From contig CM060848.1 of NCBI GenBank assembly GCA_030737835.1, positions 19,941,309 through 20,005,308 of the forward strand: a stretch of DNA of 64,000 nt, in the 5' to 3' direction. Source of the stretch: Acorus gramineus (taxonomy: Eukaryota; Streptophyta; Magnoliopsida; Acorales; Acoraceae). Both the position numbers and the translations under genes were made by a program. The notes beneath the pieces are model-generated. The model had not been told where the DNA came from, did not search any database, and worked only from the letters and a program-made list of their open reading frames with translations. Shown in pieces: positions 22,624 to 35,209 of this stretch (the stretch's first letter is position 1; each line of letters opens with the position of its first letter).

Positions 22624-25600
22624 ATGGACGCCTCGCTATTGACGACTCACCAAGGGACCCCATCGTCTCAACAATCCTCCTCTCCCACTCTCTCTCGCTC
22701 CGGCTCTTCCATCCCCATAAGAGCTCCCCCTTCTTCGTCTGACGACGAAGAGACCAGCCTCAGCATCTCATCATCGAACGCCGGCGACGGAGACGACGAG
22801 GAGGCCTTCATGACCGGCGCGGAGGAGGAGTTCGACACCGTCTCGGACAGGCGTTCCACCGCCGACGTCTTCGAGGAGGCTCTCGAGGACGTGGAGCCGG
22901 CGCCGGTGCCGGCCGTGCTGCCGATCGCTCGGCCTTCCGCGGAGGAGGAGGACGAGGAGGTGGTGGTGGAGGACGACCTCGGGAACGCCACCGTCGCCGT
23001 TGTGAGCGACGAGGGTGGGGTTTTGGTCGGTGATGAAAACCCTAATTCGGTGGGTTTGGAGTCCGGTGTGAACCCTAATTCGGTCTCCGAAGCTGTTGAA
23101 GATGGGGTTTTGGGCGTCGGTGATCCTGAGAACCCTAGCTTAGGTGAGGAGGAACCGAAGCCGTCCGAAGTTGATGGACCTGAAGAGGGTTCGATGAAGG
23201 TTGAAGAAGAAGACCCTAGACCGGTGGTGGTGGTGTCTGAATCGAAGGAAACTGGGGCTCCGGAGTCCGATGGAAACCCTAACCCGATCACCGAAGCTGT
23301 TGAAGATGGGGTTTTGGGCGAAGGTGAGCTCGAAAACCCTAGTTTACACGAGGAAGAACAGAAAGTGAGCCCCGTCGTTACCGTTGAGTCAGAGTCCGGT
23401 TCTACTGAAGTGAAACCTGGGCCGTCCGATGTTGATGGTTCTGAAGAGGTGGATGCTCCATCGGTGAAGGTTGAAGAAGAAGAAGAGAAGCGCGTATCCG
23501 AACCCAAAGACTGGAGCTTTGTCGTCCAAAATGATGTGGAAACCAACGTTGACAAAGAAGCCTTGAATTTGGGGCTGGCCGAGGCCAAGGGAGGTGGTTT
23601 GGAGCGAGATGTTGTCGATGGTCTGGTCGATACTGAGAAGAACAGTGACGTAGTGGAGGGGGATGTGGTTGCTGGTCGGGATATTGGGACCATCGATTCT
23701 AATGTGGTCGTGCGAGAAGAGGCTCGGCGTGAAGAGCGGCCAGAGGTGGCCCTGGTTGCCTCTGAAGTGAAAGCTGCAGACCCAGTAGCAGAAACAGCTG
23801 TCGATGAACCTAGCACGGTCTCTGCTTCCTCTGCCTTGGAAGTGAAAGACTCAACTGTCTCCGATGAAGTCCTCCTCCCAGTGGTCACTGAGAAGGAACC
23901 TGAGCCTGCTTTGGTTGCCACAGAAGTGAAGCCTGTTGTTGCTGAAATGGCGGTGATAGCTGAACCTGAACCTGAACCCACCGAGGTTGAAGACTCCAAG
24001 CCCACCGTGGCGGAGAGAGAAGCTTTAGAAATCCCGGTTACAACTAAAGCAGTGAATTCAGATGCGGATGAGAAGCGAGTCATGGATTCCGATGCGGATG
24101 AGAAACGAGTGGTGGCTGGAGATGGGGCAGAAGAAGATGGTATGGAATATGAGGAGGATGATGATGACAACGAGGGATCCTACGCGAGCGCGAGGGATAT
24201 CCTGCGGGAGCTTGAGCGCGGTTCAGCTTCTGCTGCGGATGTCGCTGCCACCCAAATTGATGGGCTGATTGTCTCGGACTCCGAGGAGGGTGAAACGGAC
24301 TCTGAGGGGGGAAAGGAGGATGGCGACGGGGAGCTCTTCGACTCCGCCACCCTGGCTGCCCTGCTCAAGGCGGCTAATGCCGCTGCCAGCCCTGATGGGT
24401 CCAGCATCTCGATATCCGCCCCAGACGGTGCCCGTCTCTTCACCATTGATAGGCCTGCGGGCCTTGGCGGCTCCTCCGCCCTTTCTCTCAGGCCTGCTGC
24501 ACCCGCGCCCCGCAGTCGTCCTAGCATCTTTGGCAACTCCACAGAAGTTGTGCCTCCTGGCCAGCCCCTGGAGGAAGAACCCCTCGACGAGGAGGATAGG
24601 AAGCTGCATGAGAAGGTGGAGCAGATCCGGGTGAAGTATCTCCGAATCGTCCAGAGGCTTGGCCACTCAACTGAGGAGTCTGTGGTCTCGCAGGTCCTCT
24701 ATCGGTTGAGCCTTGCTGAGGGCATCCGGAGGGGGAGGCATCTGAACCGTGCTTTCCATCTTGAGAATGCGAGGCGCAAGGCCGCGGATCTGGAGGTGGA
24801 GGGGAAGGACGACCTGGACTTCTCATGCAACATCCTGGTCCTTGGGAAGTCTGGGGTCGGGAAGAGCGCCACTGTGAACTCCATTTTCGGGGAGGAGAAG
24901 CTCCCTACCAATCCGTTCCAACCCACAACACAATCTGTCCGGGAGATATCTGGAATTGTCAATGGAGTCAAAATCCGGGTGATTGACACCCCTGGACTGA
25001 AGACTTCAGCGATGGAGCAGACTTCTAACAGGAAGGTGTTGCTATCAGTGAAGAAGTACATGAAGCGGTGTCCACCGGATATCCTTCTCTATGTGGACAG
25101 GCTTGACACTCAGACGAGGGATTTCAATGATCTTCCACTGCTGAGGACAATCTCATCCACTCTCGGTCCATCGATATGGTTCAACGCGGCCATCGTTGCA
25201 CTGACCCATGGGGGTTCGGCGCCCCCTGATGGACCAAGTGGTTCTCCTCTGAGCTATGAAGTGCTTGTCGCACAGAGGTCACATGTGGTCCAGCACGCGA
25301 TCCGCCAGTCTGCAGGGGACATGCGGCTGATGAACCCTGTGGCCCTTGTTGAGAACCACCCAAATTGCAGGAGGAACCGGGAGGGCCACAAAATCCTCCC
25401 AAGTGGGCAGAACTGGAGGTCCCAGCTGTTGCTGCTCATCTACTCCTCAAAGATCCTCTCTGAGGCGAATTCATTGTTGAAGATGCAAGAACCGTCATCT
25501 ACTGCAAAGCTGTTCGGGTTTCGTATCCGATCCCCTCCTCTGCCTTACCTGTTGTCCTCGCTGCTGCAGTCTCGCCCACACCCGAAACTTGAGGGCTCCG

Positions 25601-26751
25601 GGGATTATGGGGATTCTGATGTTGATGTGGGTGACTTATCGGATTCTGACAATGAAGGGGTTGAAGAGGAGGACGAGTACGACCAGCTTCCACCTTTCAA
25701 GCCTTTGAGGAAAGCACAAATGGCAAAGCTCACAAAGGAGCAGAGAAAGGCCTACTTTGATGAGTATGACTACCGGGTGAAGCTCCTCCAGAAGAAGCAG
25801 TGGAGGGAGGAGCTCCGAAGGGTGAGAGAGATGAAGAAGAATGGAAAGAAAGGAGAGAGTGTCGGATATGGAGATGGTGCTGCTGAGGATTATGATCAGG
25901 ATGGAGCCCCAGCTTCAGTGCCCGTGGCAATGCCTGACATGGTACTGCCACCGACCTTCGATGGGGATGCTCCAAGCTATAGGTACCGGTTTTTGGAGCC
26001 AAACTCGCAGCAGATCCTGATGAGGCCTGTCTTAGACTCCCATGGGTGGGACCATGATTTTGGATATGATGGTGTCAGTATCGAACAGAACCTTGCCATT
26101 GTTGGGCGATTCCCAGCAGGCGTGGCCATCCAGATTACGAAAGACAAGAAGGATTTCAATATCCATTTGGACTCCTCTGTCTCGGCTAAGCATGGTGAAA
26201 ATGGGTCGACTCTTGCAGGTTTTGACATCCAGTCCGTCGGGAAGCAGCTTGCCTACATCGTGAGGGGCGAGACCAAGTTCAAGACCCTCAAGAACAACCG
26301 CACTACAGGGGGCATGTCGGTGACCTTCTTGGGAGAGAATGTTGTGACAGGCCTTAAAGTCGAGGACCAAATCACATTAGGGAAGAGGGTGAGCTTGGTC
26401 GCGAGCACTGGGGCTATGCGTTCACAGGGAGATGTTGCTTACGGGGCGAATTTAGAGGCTAAGCTGCGAGAGAAGGACTATCCGATTGGGCAAAACCTCT
26501 CCACTTTGGGGCTGTCTTTGATGAGGTGGCGGGGGGACCTGGCATTGGGTGCCAACTTCCAATCCCAGATCGGGCTGGACCGGAGCTCCAAGGTGGCAGT
26601 CCGTGTCGGGCTGAACAACAAGCTCAGTGGGCAGGTCACGGTCAGGACAAGCAGCTCAGAGCATCTCCAGCTTGCGCTCGTGGGTATCCTTCCCATCGCT
26701 GTTCATATATTCAAGAACGTCTGGCCCGGTGAGTCTTATTCTGAGAACTAA
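22624..26751 (+). CDS. TOC159: Chloroplast import receptor, TOC159 family
   Basis: A GTP-dependent preprotein receptor of the outer-envelope TOC complex, working with TOC33/34 and the TOC75 channel. It is a single exon of 1375 residues in three parts. Residues 1 to about 660 are an acidic A domain rich in Glu/Asp/Val with loose repeats (ENPNSVGLESGVNPNSVSEAVEDG and EAVEDGVLGEGELENPS are related). The G domain covers about residues 725-960, with P-loop GKSGVGKS (741-748), DTPGL (788-792), LTHGG (860-864) and ENHPNCRRN (910-918), the AIG1/TOC GTPase pattern. The membrane M domain follows to the C-terminus (LALVGILPIAVHIFKNV). Length fits TOC159 better than the shorter TOC90; TOC120/132 remain possible. 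The first ATG has a good context (CCATGGAC). Confidence 0.93.
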   Translation: MDASLLTTHQGTPSSQQSSSPTLSRSGSSIPIRAPPSSSDDEETSLSISSSNAGDGDDEEAFMTGAEEEFDTVSDRRSTADVFEEALEDVEPAPVPAVLPIARPSAEEEDEEVVVEDDLGNATVAVVSDEGGVLVGDENPNSVGLESGVNPNSVSEAVEDGVLGVGDPENPSLGEEEPKPSEVDGPEEGSMKVEEEDPRPVVVVSESKETGAPESDGNPNPITEAVEDGVLGEGELENPSLHEEEQKVSPVVTVESESGSTEVKPGPSDVDGSEEVDAPSVKVEEEEEKRVSEPKDWSFVVQNDVETNVDKEALNLGLAEAKGGGLERDVVDGLVDTEKNSDVVEGDVVAGRDIGTIDSNVVVREEARREERPEVALVASEVKAADPVAETAVDEPSTVSASSALEVKDSTVSDEVLLPVVTEKEPEPALVATEVKPVVAEMAVIAEPEPEPTEVEDSKPTVAEREALEIPVTTKAVNSDADEKRVMDSDADEKRVVAGDGAEEDGMEYEEDDDDNEGSYASARDILRELERGSASAADVAATQIDGLIVSDSEEGETDSEGGKEDGDGELFDSATLAALLKAANAAASPDGSSISISAPDGARLFTIDRPAGLGGSSALSLRPAAPAPRSRPSIFGNSTEVVPPGQPLEEEPLDEEDRKLHEKVEQIRVKYLRIVQRLGHSTEESVVSQVLYRLSLAEGIRRGRHLNRAFHLENARRKAADLEVEGKDDLDFSCNILVLGKSGVGKSATVNSIFGEEKLPTNPFQPTTQSVREISGIVNGVKIRVIDTPGLKTSAMEQTSNRKVLLSVKKYMKRCPPDILLYVDRLDTQTRDFNDLPLLRTISSTLGPSIWFNAAIVALTHGGSAPPDGPSGSPLSYEVLVAQRSHVVQHAIRQSAGDMRLMNPVALVENHPNCRRNREGHKILPSGQNWRSQLLLLIYSSKILSEANSLLKMQEPSSTAKLFGFRIRSPPLPYLLSSLLQSRPHPKLEGSGDYGDSDVDVGDLSDSDNEGVEEEDEYDQLPPFKPLRKAQMAKLTKEQRKAYFDEYDYRVKLLQKKQWREELRRVREMKKNGKKGESVGYGDGAAEDYDQDGAPASVPVAMPDMVLPPTFDGDAPSYRYRFLEPNSQQILMRPVLDSHGWDHDFGYDGVSIEQNLAIVGRFPAGVAIQITKDKKDFNIHLDSSVSAKHGENGSTLAGFDIQSVGKQLAYIVRGETKFKTLKNNRTTGGMSVTFLGENVVTGLKVEDQITLGKRVSLVASTGAMRSQGDVAYGANLEAKLREKDYPIGQNLSTLGLSLMRWRGDLALGANFQSQIGLDRSSKVAVRVGLNNKLSGQVTVRTSSSEHLQLALVGILPIAVHIFKNVWPGESYSEN

Positions 26752-29569
26752 ATTTTGCTCTTTTGGAATTGAATTAGTGCTTTTGGATCGGGAAATGTTC
26801 GGCCAACCGATTGAGTTGTTTTGGATGGCATTGTTAACCTTTTGATATATTAGTGTCATGAATAATGCTTTTAGCTATTTTAGTTAAAAACTCTGGTTAT
26901 TTTTGGTTCATGCTCTGAGGGTGAAGAAATATGTAGTTATGAGATGAACGGAGAGGGTACACACTGTTGTATCATGAATTTTGGGTGGGTTTATGTGGTA
27001 TTATTTTGAGCTATTTGTTATTCAATTTCCATCTATCATAAGCAGATATGTTTTCTAAAATTTTCTATTTGGTGGTTTATATTAATCTTTGTATCTTCTG
27101 CATCATAATAGACATTATATGAAGATTCTTAGAATCAGTTATTGGATCCTGATTGCAGGATGTAATTCAAGATATCTTACAATTATTGTTTGCCTGCCAA
27201 CTGATTTCAAGTTCATGTAAACCTGTTCCACAAAAAATGCTATTTTGATTCACCATCTTTAATATCATGTTATGTGTGATTTGCCAAGCTTTGCTATGTC
27301 ATTGATGTAAACAGAGATGGAGTGTGAGGCCCCCGAGTTTTTAAGCCGTCTTATAATCGTCATAAAAGATAGTTCATGCCAAAGGAACTTTCTTTATCGA
27401 GTTCTTCTACTAGTCTAGCAATCAATTTAATTGTTGTCTAAAGAATCGAAAATCAGAAATTTTTCCAATAATTCTTTGCTCTAAACCTCCTCTTGATCAC
27501 CCTGGAAGCCTATTTATTGTTTTTGTCTTCCTCCTCCTGTATAAAACGCTCACCCTGGACTAGCTGCTTCTGTCAATTGCTTGACTTCAAATGAAGGACT
27601 TTCTTCGTGTACCTCTCTCTCACATCTATTGTTAGAAGTCTCATTTTCAATATGCACATCAAATATGTGATCTGTTCCATGGAGCCCTTCTTTAAGTATC
27701 AATTCATTATCCTCTGAAGTTTGTCAATGGCTTTGTAATCTTAAATATCAGACGCGCCCATGCGTATTAATACTAGTCTGTTGGTTTGAAGTTCAGTCTC
27801 TGTCCAGATTGGCTAATGGAGCTGTAGTATTACATGAGCTTTACTTTGTTTAGAAATCCTTTAGCAACAGCAATAATTTGGGGGATAGCCACTATCCTAT
27901 AATAACTAAAATTATGCCACAGAAGGTTTTGTTTCCCTGTTTTCATCAGTGTGGTATGCACATCATTTGAAGAAGCTGACTTCAGGGGGGAGGGGGAAGA
28001 AAACTCTTGATATTTGAAAATCATAATCATGCATTGTCATCACTTCTGAGCTTTCTAGGCAAAATGTGGATTGGTTTTCCAGATGTCAAAACCTCTGCTA
28101 CAATCATACAAATAGACATGGAGTTTTTTGTGGGAAAATGTTAGGGGGCGTTTAGTTCTTAATTTATGGACGAATAAGTGCTTTTTTAATAAGTAAACAA
28201 TTTTACACTTATATTTAAAAAGTATTTTACTTATTGATAGTTGAAATGCCATTTTGCCTTTAATCTTTTCATTTTATAAAAAGTGGTGAACGATATATCA
28301 ATATATATATATATATATATATTATAAAATAGACTTTAATACCCTTGTTTAAGCATCATAAATCAGAATTTATTTTTTTTGTTAAAACCAAACAGTTTTT
28401 CATTTAAACCATCGTCTCCCTTTATGTTACATTGGGTCATTTAGAAATAAATGTTTTGAAACTTTTCAAAAAGCATATATATTTGTTTAATAAAATACAT
28501 GATTGTACAAAAAAAAAAAAAACTATATGATCAAATTAATTAAATGTAGATTTTTTTTTCAGTTTATTTTTATAACCATTAGAGAATACATATAGTGAGT
28601 TAGGACTATAAAAATGACTCTCCTTTCATTTGTTTAGTTAGCTTTTATATCTATATTCATTTTTAAATAGGTGGGTCATGTAAGTAATGGTTCATAGTTG
28701 TGGCAATATAACATTATTAATTGAGAATTATGGTAATGCGGCCCTTTTTCAATCCACACTGACTTTGATGTTTTTGTAAGTTAATATACTTTTATGACAA
28801 CAAAAATGAAATTTATAAATAATCTAACGAATTGATAGAGACCCTTTTGGTAAAGAAAATCAATGGGAGATCATTTGTCAGAAGTTTTTACTTTAAAATA
28901 GAATAAAAACCAAAAGAGCAACCTAAACTCAATTAATAGAATATAAAATAGTTTTTTGAGACTTATTAGAAACTTGAGGTCCTAGGCTATATAGCCTTGT
29001 TCGCCCTGAACCTAATAATCTGACCTGCCTCATTTTCTTATATTCACTGCATTTGCAATTTTTTTTAATCCAATCTTGCATTCCATAACAAAATTACAAG
29101 AAGTGACTTGATGAGAAACACCACCAGCTAAAAAGTCAGACATCAACCCTGATTTTGCACTGTATACTGGATTTTTGGCTCTTGCTTTCTTCATCATTTA
29201 TGTGGTTAATAAATTTAAGGGCCCTCCACAAATGGGATGCAGATGACTGATTTTCACTTTATAATTCAACATGAACAGCAGTTCTTTTGATCTGTTGTCA
29301 ACTCAAGAAACACAAAATCTGCAGAAACACCACCGAGCATGGACCTGGGAGTCTCTCATTCTATAAATTTTATCTTCAGCCATTAAATTCACCTACAATT
29401 CGAAGAAATCAAAGATGGTGTTGATTAGAAACTCATTTATATGGAAATATACATCTCATACAAATGAAATGTTTAGTGTAATCTAGGTGTTCTTCAATAA
29501 CATAAAATTTAGAATGTAAGCGCGGGATACTAACCTTAAATCACAGGAGTGACTGTGTTCTCTACAAAT
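26752..29569. other. TOC159-CLPR3 convergent spacer
   Basis: The 3' regions of two convergent genes. No further gene is seen. About 28145-28420 has features of a decayed miniature element (GGGGGCGTTTAGTTC at the left and AAACCAAACAG further right), with an AT dinucleotide tract at about 28300-28322. Elsewhere nothing is recognised. Confidence 0.4.
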
Positions 29570-32500
29570 TCATATCCCATCGACTACTTTAATGCCCGCT
29601 TTCTTGTCCCAGTCTTCTGGTGAAGCAACTTCTGACATTATATTCTCTTGACCACGCCAAAGAATCTGAGATCCAAGGAAAAAATAAAACATCATAATCA
29701 TCGTTTACTACATATAGGAAATGCAGAGTATGAAAAAAAAAAGAGAGACCATCATGGTGATGAAAGCATGGCATACCTTATCAATCACACCAAATTCCTT
29801 GGCTTTTGTGGAATCCATGTAAAATGGCCTCCGCATCACCTGGGAGACTTTCTCTACAGACTATTTAATGAGAAACTGATCAGAACTGGTATCAACTTTG
29901 AATGCTGGATACTCCGAAAGCACAAACCTTTATATATACTCACATTTCCAGTGTGTCTTGCTATAAGTTTTATTAGTGTGTCCCTATTATTGATCACCTG
30001 CAGGATGATAGTCTTTTTAGAATATGAAAACTGATTGCAGATCAGAAGAACGAGTTACAGAAGTCAAGGAGTGCCAAACAAACAAACAATCATTTCACAA
30101 CAACAGAAAATGTTTTATGAAGGGATAAAGAAGGGGAGAATGTGAAGATTCAATTTTAAATCAAATTAAAATATTCAGAACCAATATTTGCCTTTTCCTT
30201 GTCTTGGGAGAGAGATCTTTCACCAATTGGCATATTCAAATGGAAACAGAGGAAACTAACCTACAAGCCAAGGCTTAATGCGCCATTTAATAGAAGCTGA
30301 AAAAAAGTAATCAAAACTAGTTGACTACATTCCACGAATTTATTTTTTAAATAACCTTGCTGCAAGGTCAAACAGTCTATAAATCAGGATATAAAATGGC
30401 AAAATGAGCCATTTTCAGATACTGTCATAAGAACAAATTTCACATATTCTCGGATTGCAGCATGTGTCAAGGGGGGGAAAATTTAAAGATACCAATTTGG
30501 CATCAGCTTAATCCAAATAATGATATGCTTCCAATTCATTCCATGTGATATATATAGTCTGGGAATTGATATAAATAGATTTGATATGGACCCAGTAACT
30601 AATTTCAGGTCTCCTCCTCTAGAAAATTGTGAAAATACATAAATAGATTTGACATGGACCAAGTGAATTTTAAGTAAAACTATCATATGAAGCAAGACTA
30701 ATTTAGTGTAGACACATTTACAATCTTGTGGTCAATAATTAATATATTGTTAAATGAACAAGGACATTTAAGTTAAAAGTTGGAAATTTTAGCAATGGAC
30801 TTGCATAGTAAGCAGTTCAATGGAAGCTTGCAAATGTTTAAATTGCACCCGAGAATTACAAAGAGGCATCATTTTCCTTGCACACAACACAGCAAATTGT
30901 AGTTTTGCCAAGTAATGGATGAAAAATCAGCAAAAATGGAAGATGGGCTAATAGAAGCACAGTGTCTGTTACCATGATTTTCAAAACAAAAGTATACAGA
31001 TACCATAAGCATATCTAACCTCTTTAGCACGGATAAGAACATCGCTTGCTGGCATCTGCCCAGATGATGGGACACGGGGTTGTTGAATCATGGCTGAAAT
31101 GGTTTGAAAAGAGGCCTAAGGATGTTAAACTCCAATTTCCTAAAGAAGATGTGATTGTCAAAAATAATAGAAAAGAAACCAAACCAAACCTTTAGAATGC
31201 GGCATCATAAATCGTCTTCCCTTCTTCCCAGCGGCCAGAAGTAGACATGCCTGGCCTATTGCTGCTCCCACAGCCACTGTTTGAACCTGCAGAAAAGTAT
31301 AAATAATTATGAAGAAGAATTCTTTATAAGCCTGCTGAAAAGTACTTCCTGGCATTTTATATGATACCTTCCAAATATCAAGCTCCCATTTGGTTGCACA
31401 GGTTATTTCAGAAATGAGATCAGCGGATCAAGCTAGATGGCCATTCTTCTACATTGTGAGCCATATGATATCACTCATTGTAAGATGCCAAAATTGACTT
31501 AGCATCAATACAAACTACCAAAATGTTGGGTAATATACTGCTGAGCTATAAATATTGATTACGGTGACAACTGTAATTATAACCATAATAAAACACCTTT
31601 CTAAATAGTGGGACAGCATTTCCCTACCATAAACTATCCACTATTCACTTCAGTGCCACTGTTCAAAGTGATTTTCAATGTCCTTCAAAACATATATTTT
31701 AGTAATATATCTCATATTCCTCCACACAACTGTCCGGGTAAGCTATCCCTATGGCATGCATGATTTTCCATGAAAGGCCTTCCTAAATTTGTGGATCATA
31801 AAAGGACCTCAGTAATATTACAACATCTTATTGGGAAGAACATTTTTAACCATTTATAGGCCCCACTCTGATCAGATGAATACTAAAAGGGACCCTTCTT
31901 TACACATGGTCAGCGACCTCTTAGTTTCAATAACCTGAAGAAGCACAAATATTGGAATATTTATCCGTTATCTACAAACCTATCATACAGAATGATGATA
32001 TTGTACCTTTTTTTATAGCATTCTGTGCATCATAATGGAGATGAAAGCTTCATATATTTATAGATCATCACTGACATACTCTCATTATATTATGAGGCAA
32101 AATATGAATTTGATAAAAAAAAAAAAATTAAGGAAGAACATAGTTTCTGACAGTTGACCAAAAAAAAAAAAAAAACACGCAAATAAGCTCAACATCCTAA
32201 CCGCAATTCAGTAAACGGAAATAGCATAATCCTGTGGGGGAAATGATAACAATTTTTCCTAAGCAGCACTATGTAACAGATTACAGATAAAAGCAGTGCT
32301 ATTCTTTCAAAGTACACTTTCCAGGGGGGCTGCACAAAGTAGTGATGCACAACTCCATACGATGTGTACTTAATGCAGGGCAAATACCACTGCCAAAGAA
32401 CACCTCAGGGATTGTGCACATAAATCAAATGAAACAAAAGAACCAGAAAGGAAAGTCTGATAAATTTTGGCAATTTTTCAGATTCAAATGTCTACATACT

Positions 32501-35086
32501 GTTAAATGGCTGCAGATACTAGCCTACCTCATTTTTCAGTTGCATCATGGCATCATAAATAGCAAAGCCTTCGGACTCCATCCCAACCTGAAAACATTCA
32601 GAAACAAGTTATGCCAAACTTGTCTCAAGATATGTTTAACTGCAAGAAAATGAATAAAAACTATAAGATTACAATAGTTGCGATTGGACAATAATGTTAG
32701 GCAACTAAGAAACCGCAAATCCCAAAAATGAATGTAGTTGATATGAGAATGTTGAAATGGATGAGGACAAAACAAGAAAAGGGAATAAAAAAGAAATGCA
32801 TTCATGCAAAGCTGGAGATTACTTCAACCGAGGATAAGTTGGAAATAAAAATCATTTGAGATGCTCTAGACATGTGTGACGAGTGCACTAAGGAGTGATA
32901 AGACCATCACTGAAGGAGCTCCTAAGACAAGGGATAGACCAAAACAAACATGGACGACAACAATAAGAAAGGGCGTGTTGATTGTAATATTGATATGACC
33001 TTTAATGGTGTTGTGAGATGTCTTGCATTTTCACATTAGTGGGCGTGTTTGCGAAGGCCTGGGATCAGGCTGCCCATGCACCAATATGACAAAAGGCCTG
33101 CAGTGGTTCGGGGGAAGCATCCCCATTTCGATTTTTTTGTAGGGGTATTTTGGTATTTTTACCCTATTTATTTAGTCACTTCCTTGTTAAGGTTAATAGA
33201 TAATAAATTTCGGCGTATAAGTTCCTTTGAGAGAAAGGGGTAGTGTTGAGTAGCAAAACAAGCTAAGACACTCTGTAATCCAATTACTTGATATAAGAAA
33301 TCAATTCCTCCTCTCCTCCATGGTGTTAAGATCTAACCCTAAACACGTCACTTCGTCAACATACGGAGATGAATGGTGAAAAAGGGACTCATGTAGCTGA
33401 CCCCAAATTTTGGGATACAAGGTTTTGTCATGTTCTTCTATTAGATATGACTACGCTATATGTATGTGCCAATAAATAGTGAAAAATTAATCTTTTAAAT
33501 AAAGAAGTCAATCCATTACTCTTTCAAGTAAGCAATCGTTCATACAAGTGTCTGAGGAGGGGACGTGATACATTTTTCAGATGAAATTGCAATGCATATG
33601 AGATGGCCAAGGGTTAACAAAAGATATAATAGAAATGGACAAAGCACATAAAATTTGTTAAGAATTAAGAAACTTAGTACTTTCCTATTTGATTATAAGT
33701 TTCCCATATCTGCATACACAACATTTTCACATGAATAAACTATAAATTCCGATAGATTACAAACTGAGCAAAAGCTGATGGATAACACACAACAGCCAGA
33801 CAAAAATGAAAGAAAGCAGATAACCATGTTAACATATGTGTTGAGGGAAAAAAGTCGAACATTGCTGTACAGCAAGCAAAAGACATTACATAGTCGTAAA
33901 ATCATTAACTAGAATGTAGGGAAAATGGTTAAGACGATCTCCACTCAATCAGCTGGAGGATAGGAAAGTTAAAGTAGAAGGGGAAAAACTGACCCTTCAA
34001 TGAGCCTCAGAACAACATTCTTATCAAGTATATAGGACGAGTGAACAATGGCAGCTAGCATGTGAACCAGCAGAGACCAGAATATAGAGAAATGCGAAAC
34101 AAACTTAAATTGAAAGCTATAAACATTGGACTTCAGGCATAGCTATAAAATCGCTTACATGACCTTCTACAGAACTATATCAACAAATTGATAAATGCTG
34201 GTCACAAAAAAGATCATTGCAAACTTAACATCCAAAACAAAATCGAACCATGATTTCAAACACTTCACTTGGCCTTTAATAAACCTGGAGCCAGAACTAT
34301 CAACACTAAAAGACCGACCCAATAAAAACAAAGGACATACAGTTTCACCATCATCGCGAGTGGTCCCGGTGGAGTTGATATAGAGGTAGATTGGTTCCTT
34401 GGGATCCACATATTGCAAGTAAACCAGCTCGGCGATCACCAGCTCCGTCACAGCCGGCACCAACTGAATGACACAAAACATCAAAATTTCACACCAAACC
34501 AATAACGCAGACCCATCTAAACATCCAAAACAAAACACCATTATTGCAAACACATGTCACAAGATCATCAAAGTCTTTACAGGCATGCCGATGTAGACGA
34601 TCCGACCGTGGAGAAGCAGCGACGGTAAGTCCGGCGGAGGCCTCCTCGGCCTGTGCTCATTGTACGACACCGATCGCTCCACCTTATCCACAAATCCCAA
34701 TCAACCCATAAAAAAAAAAATTTCGAAGAACCCTAACATACCCAATTGAATTCTCAACCAAAAAACATGGTTTTCATCATAAAAATCAAAACTTCAGCTA
34801 AAATCGAAACCTGGGCGGGAGTCGCCATAAGAGTGGGAGTCTCGAAGAGGTCGAGGTAGGGAGGGGTGCCCGAGGCGGAGGGACGGGAGAGGGTCTCCGG
34901 AGGTGCGGAGGCGGCGAGGGAGGCGAGCCTTGAAAGGAAGGGGTCTTTAGGGTTCAGCGGGGGCATCGGGACATTCTTAGGACCTCCGACCAAGCATCTT
35001 ATGCTGCTCCGCGGAGCATCAGAACACGACGTCGCCGTCGTCACCGCAATCGACGGACCTCGGAAGCACAAGCTCCCGCTCGCCAT
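29570..35086 (-). CDS. CLPR3: Plastid Clp protease subunit ClpR3 (non-catalytic)
   Basis: A structural subunit of the chloroplast ClpPR core. Nine exons: 34811-35086, 34581-34682, 34341-34463, 32528-32587, 31190-31286, 31020-31093, 29944-29997, 29777-29860 and 29570-29665; every join keeps frame and has GT-AG borders, giving 321 residues. The start MASGSLCFRG gives a plastid transit peptide; an upstream in-frame ATG at 35122 is less likely. Diagnostic segments are PMPPLNPKDPFLS, VERSVSYNEHRPR, LVPAVTELVIAELVYLQ, INSTGTTRDDGE and MIQQPRVPSSGQMPASD, all close to remembered Arabidopsis ClpR3. The ClpP triad is gone: Ser is G198 (AAIGQAC), His is Q223 (MIQQP) and the Asp position is P274 (RRPFYM), as expected of a ClpR. 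Intron 3 holds LINE and LTR remnants. Confidence 0.95.
32840..33445 (+). mobile_element. LINE 3' remnant interrupted by probable copia-type LTR
   Basis: In CLPR3 intron 3. A segment (about 32880-32990) reads in broken frame like the end of a plant LINE polyprotein (RDRPKQTWTTTIRKG). The tail at about 33385-33435 (CATGTAGCTGACCCCAAATT, then ATACAAGGTTTTGTC) is the usual LINE 3' end. Between them about 300 bp (33050-33355) ends in GATATAAGAAATCAATTCCTCC and looks like a Ty1/copia solo LTR; its borders and target duplication were not resolved. Confidence 0.45.
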
Positions 35087-35209
35087 GGCTTCCTCTCCGT
35101 GACTGGAAAAACCTAATCTCAAACAACAAAACCAGGTTCAATGGGAGGGTTGCAAATTTTATGTCTACCCCCTCGTAAATGTTTCCATGTACAAAATCAC
35201 CCTTATACC

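Noticed and set aside
22668-24170. 500-codon minus-strand open frame, Ser/Thr-rich
   Set aside because: It is the complement of the Glu/Asp/Val-rich TOC159 acidic domain; the composition is explained by reading GAA/GAG codons backwards.
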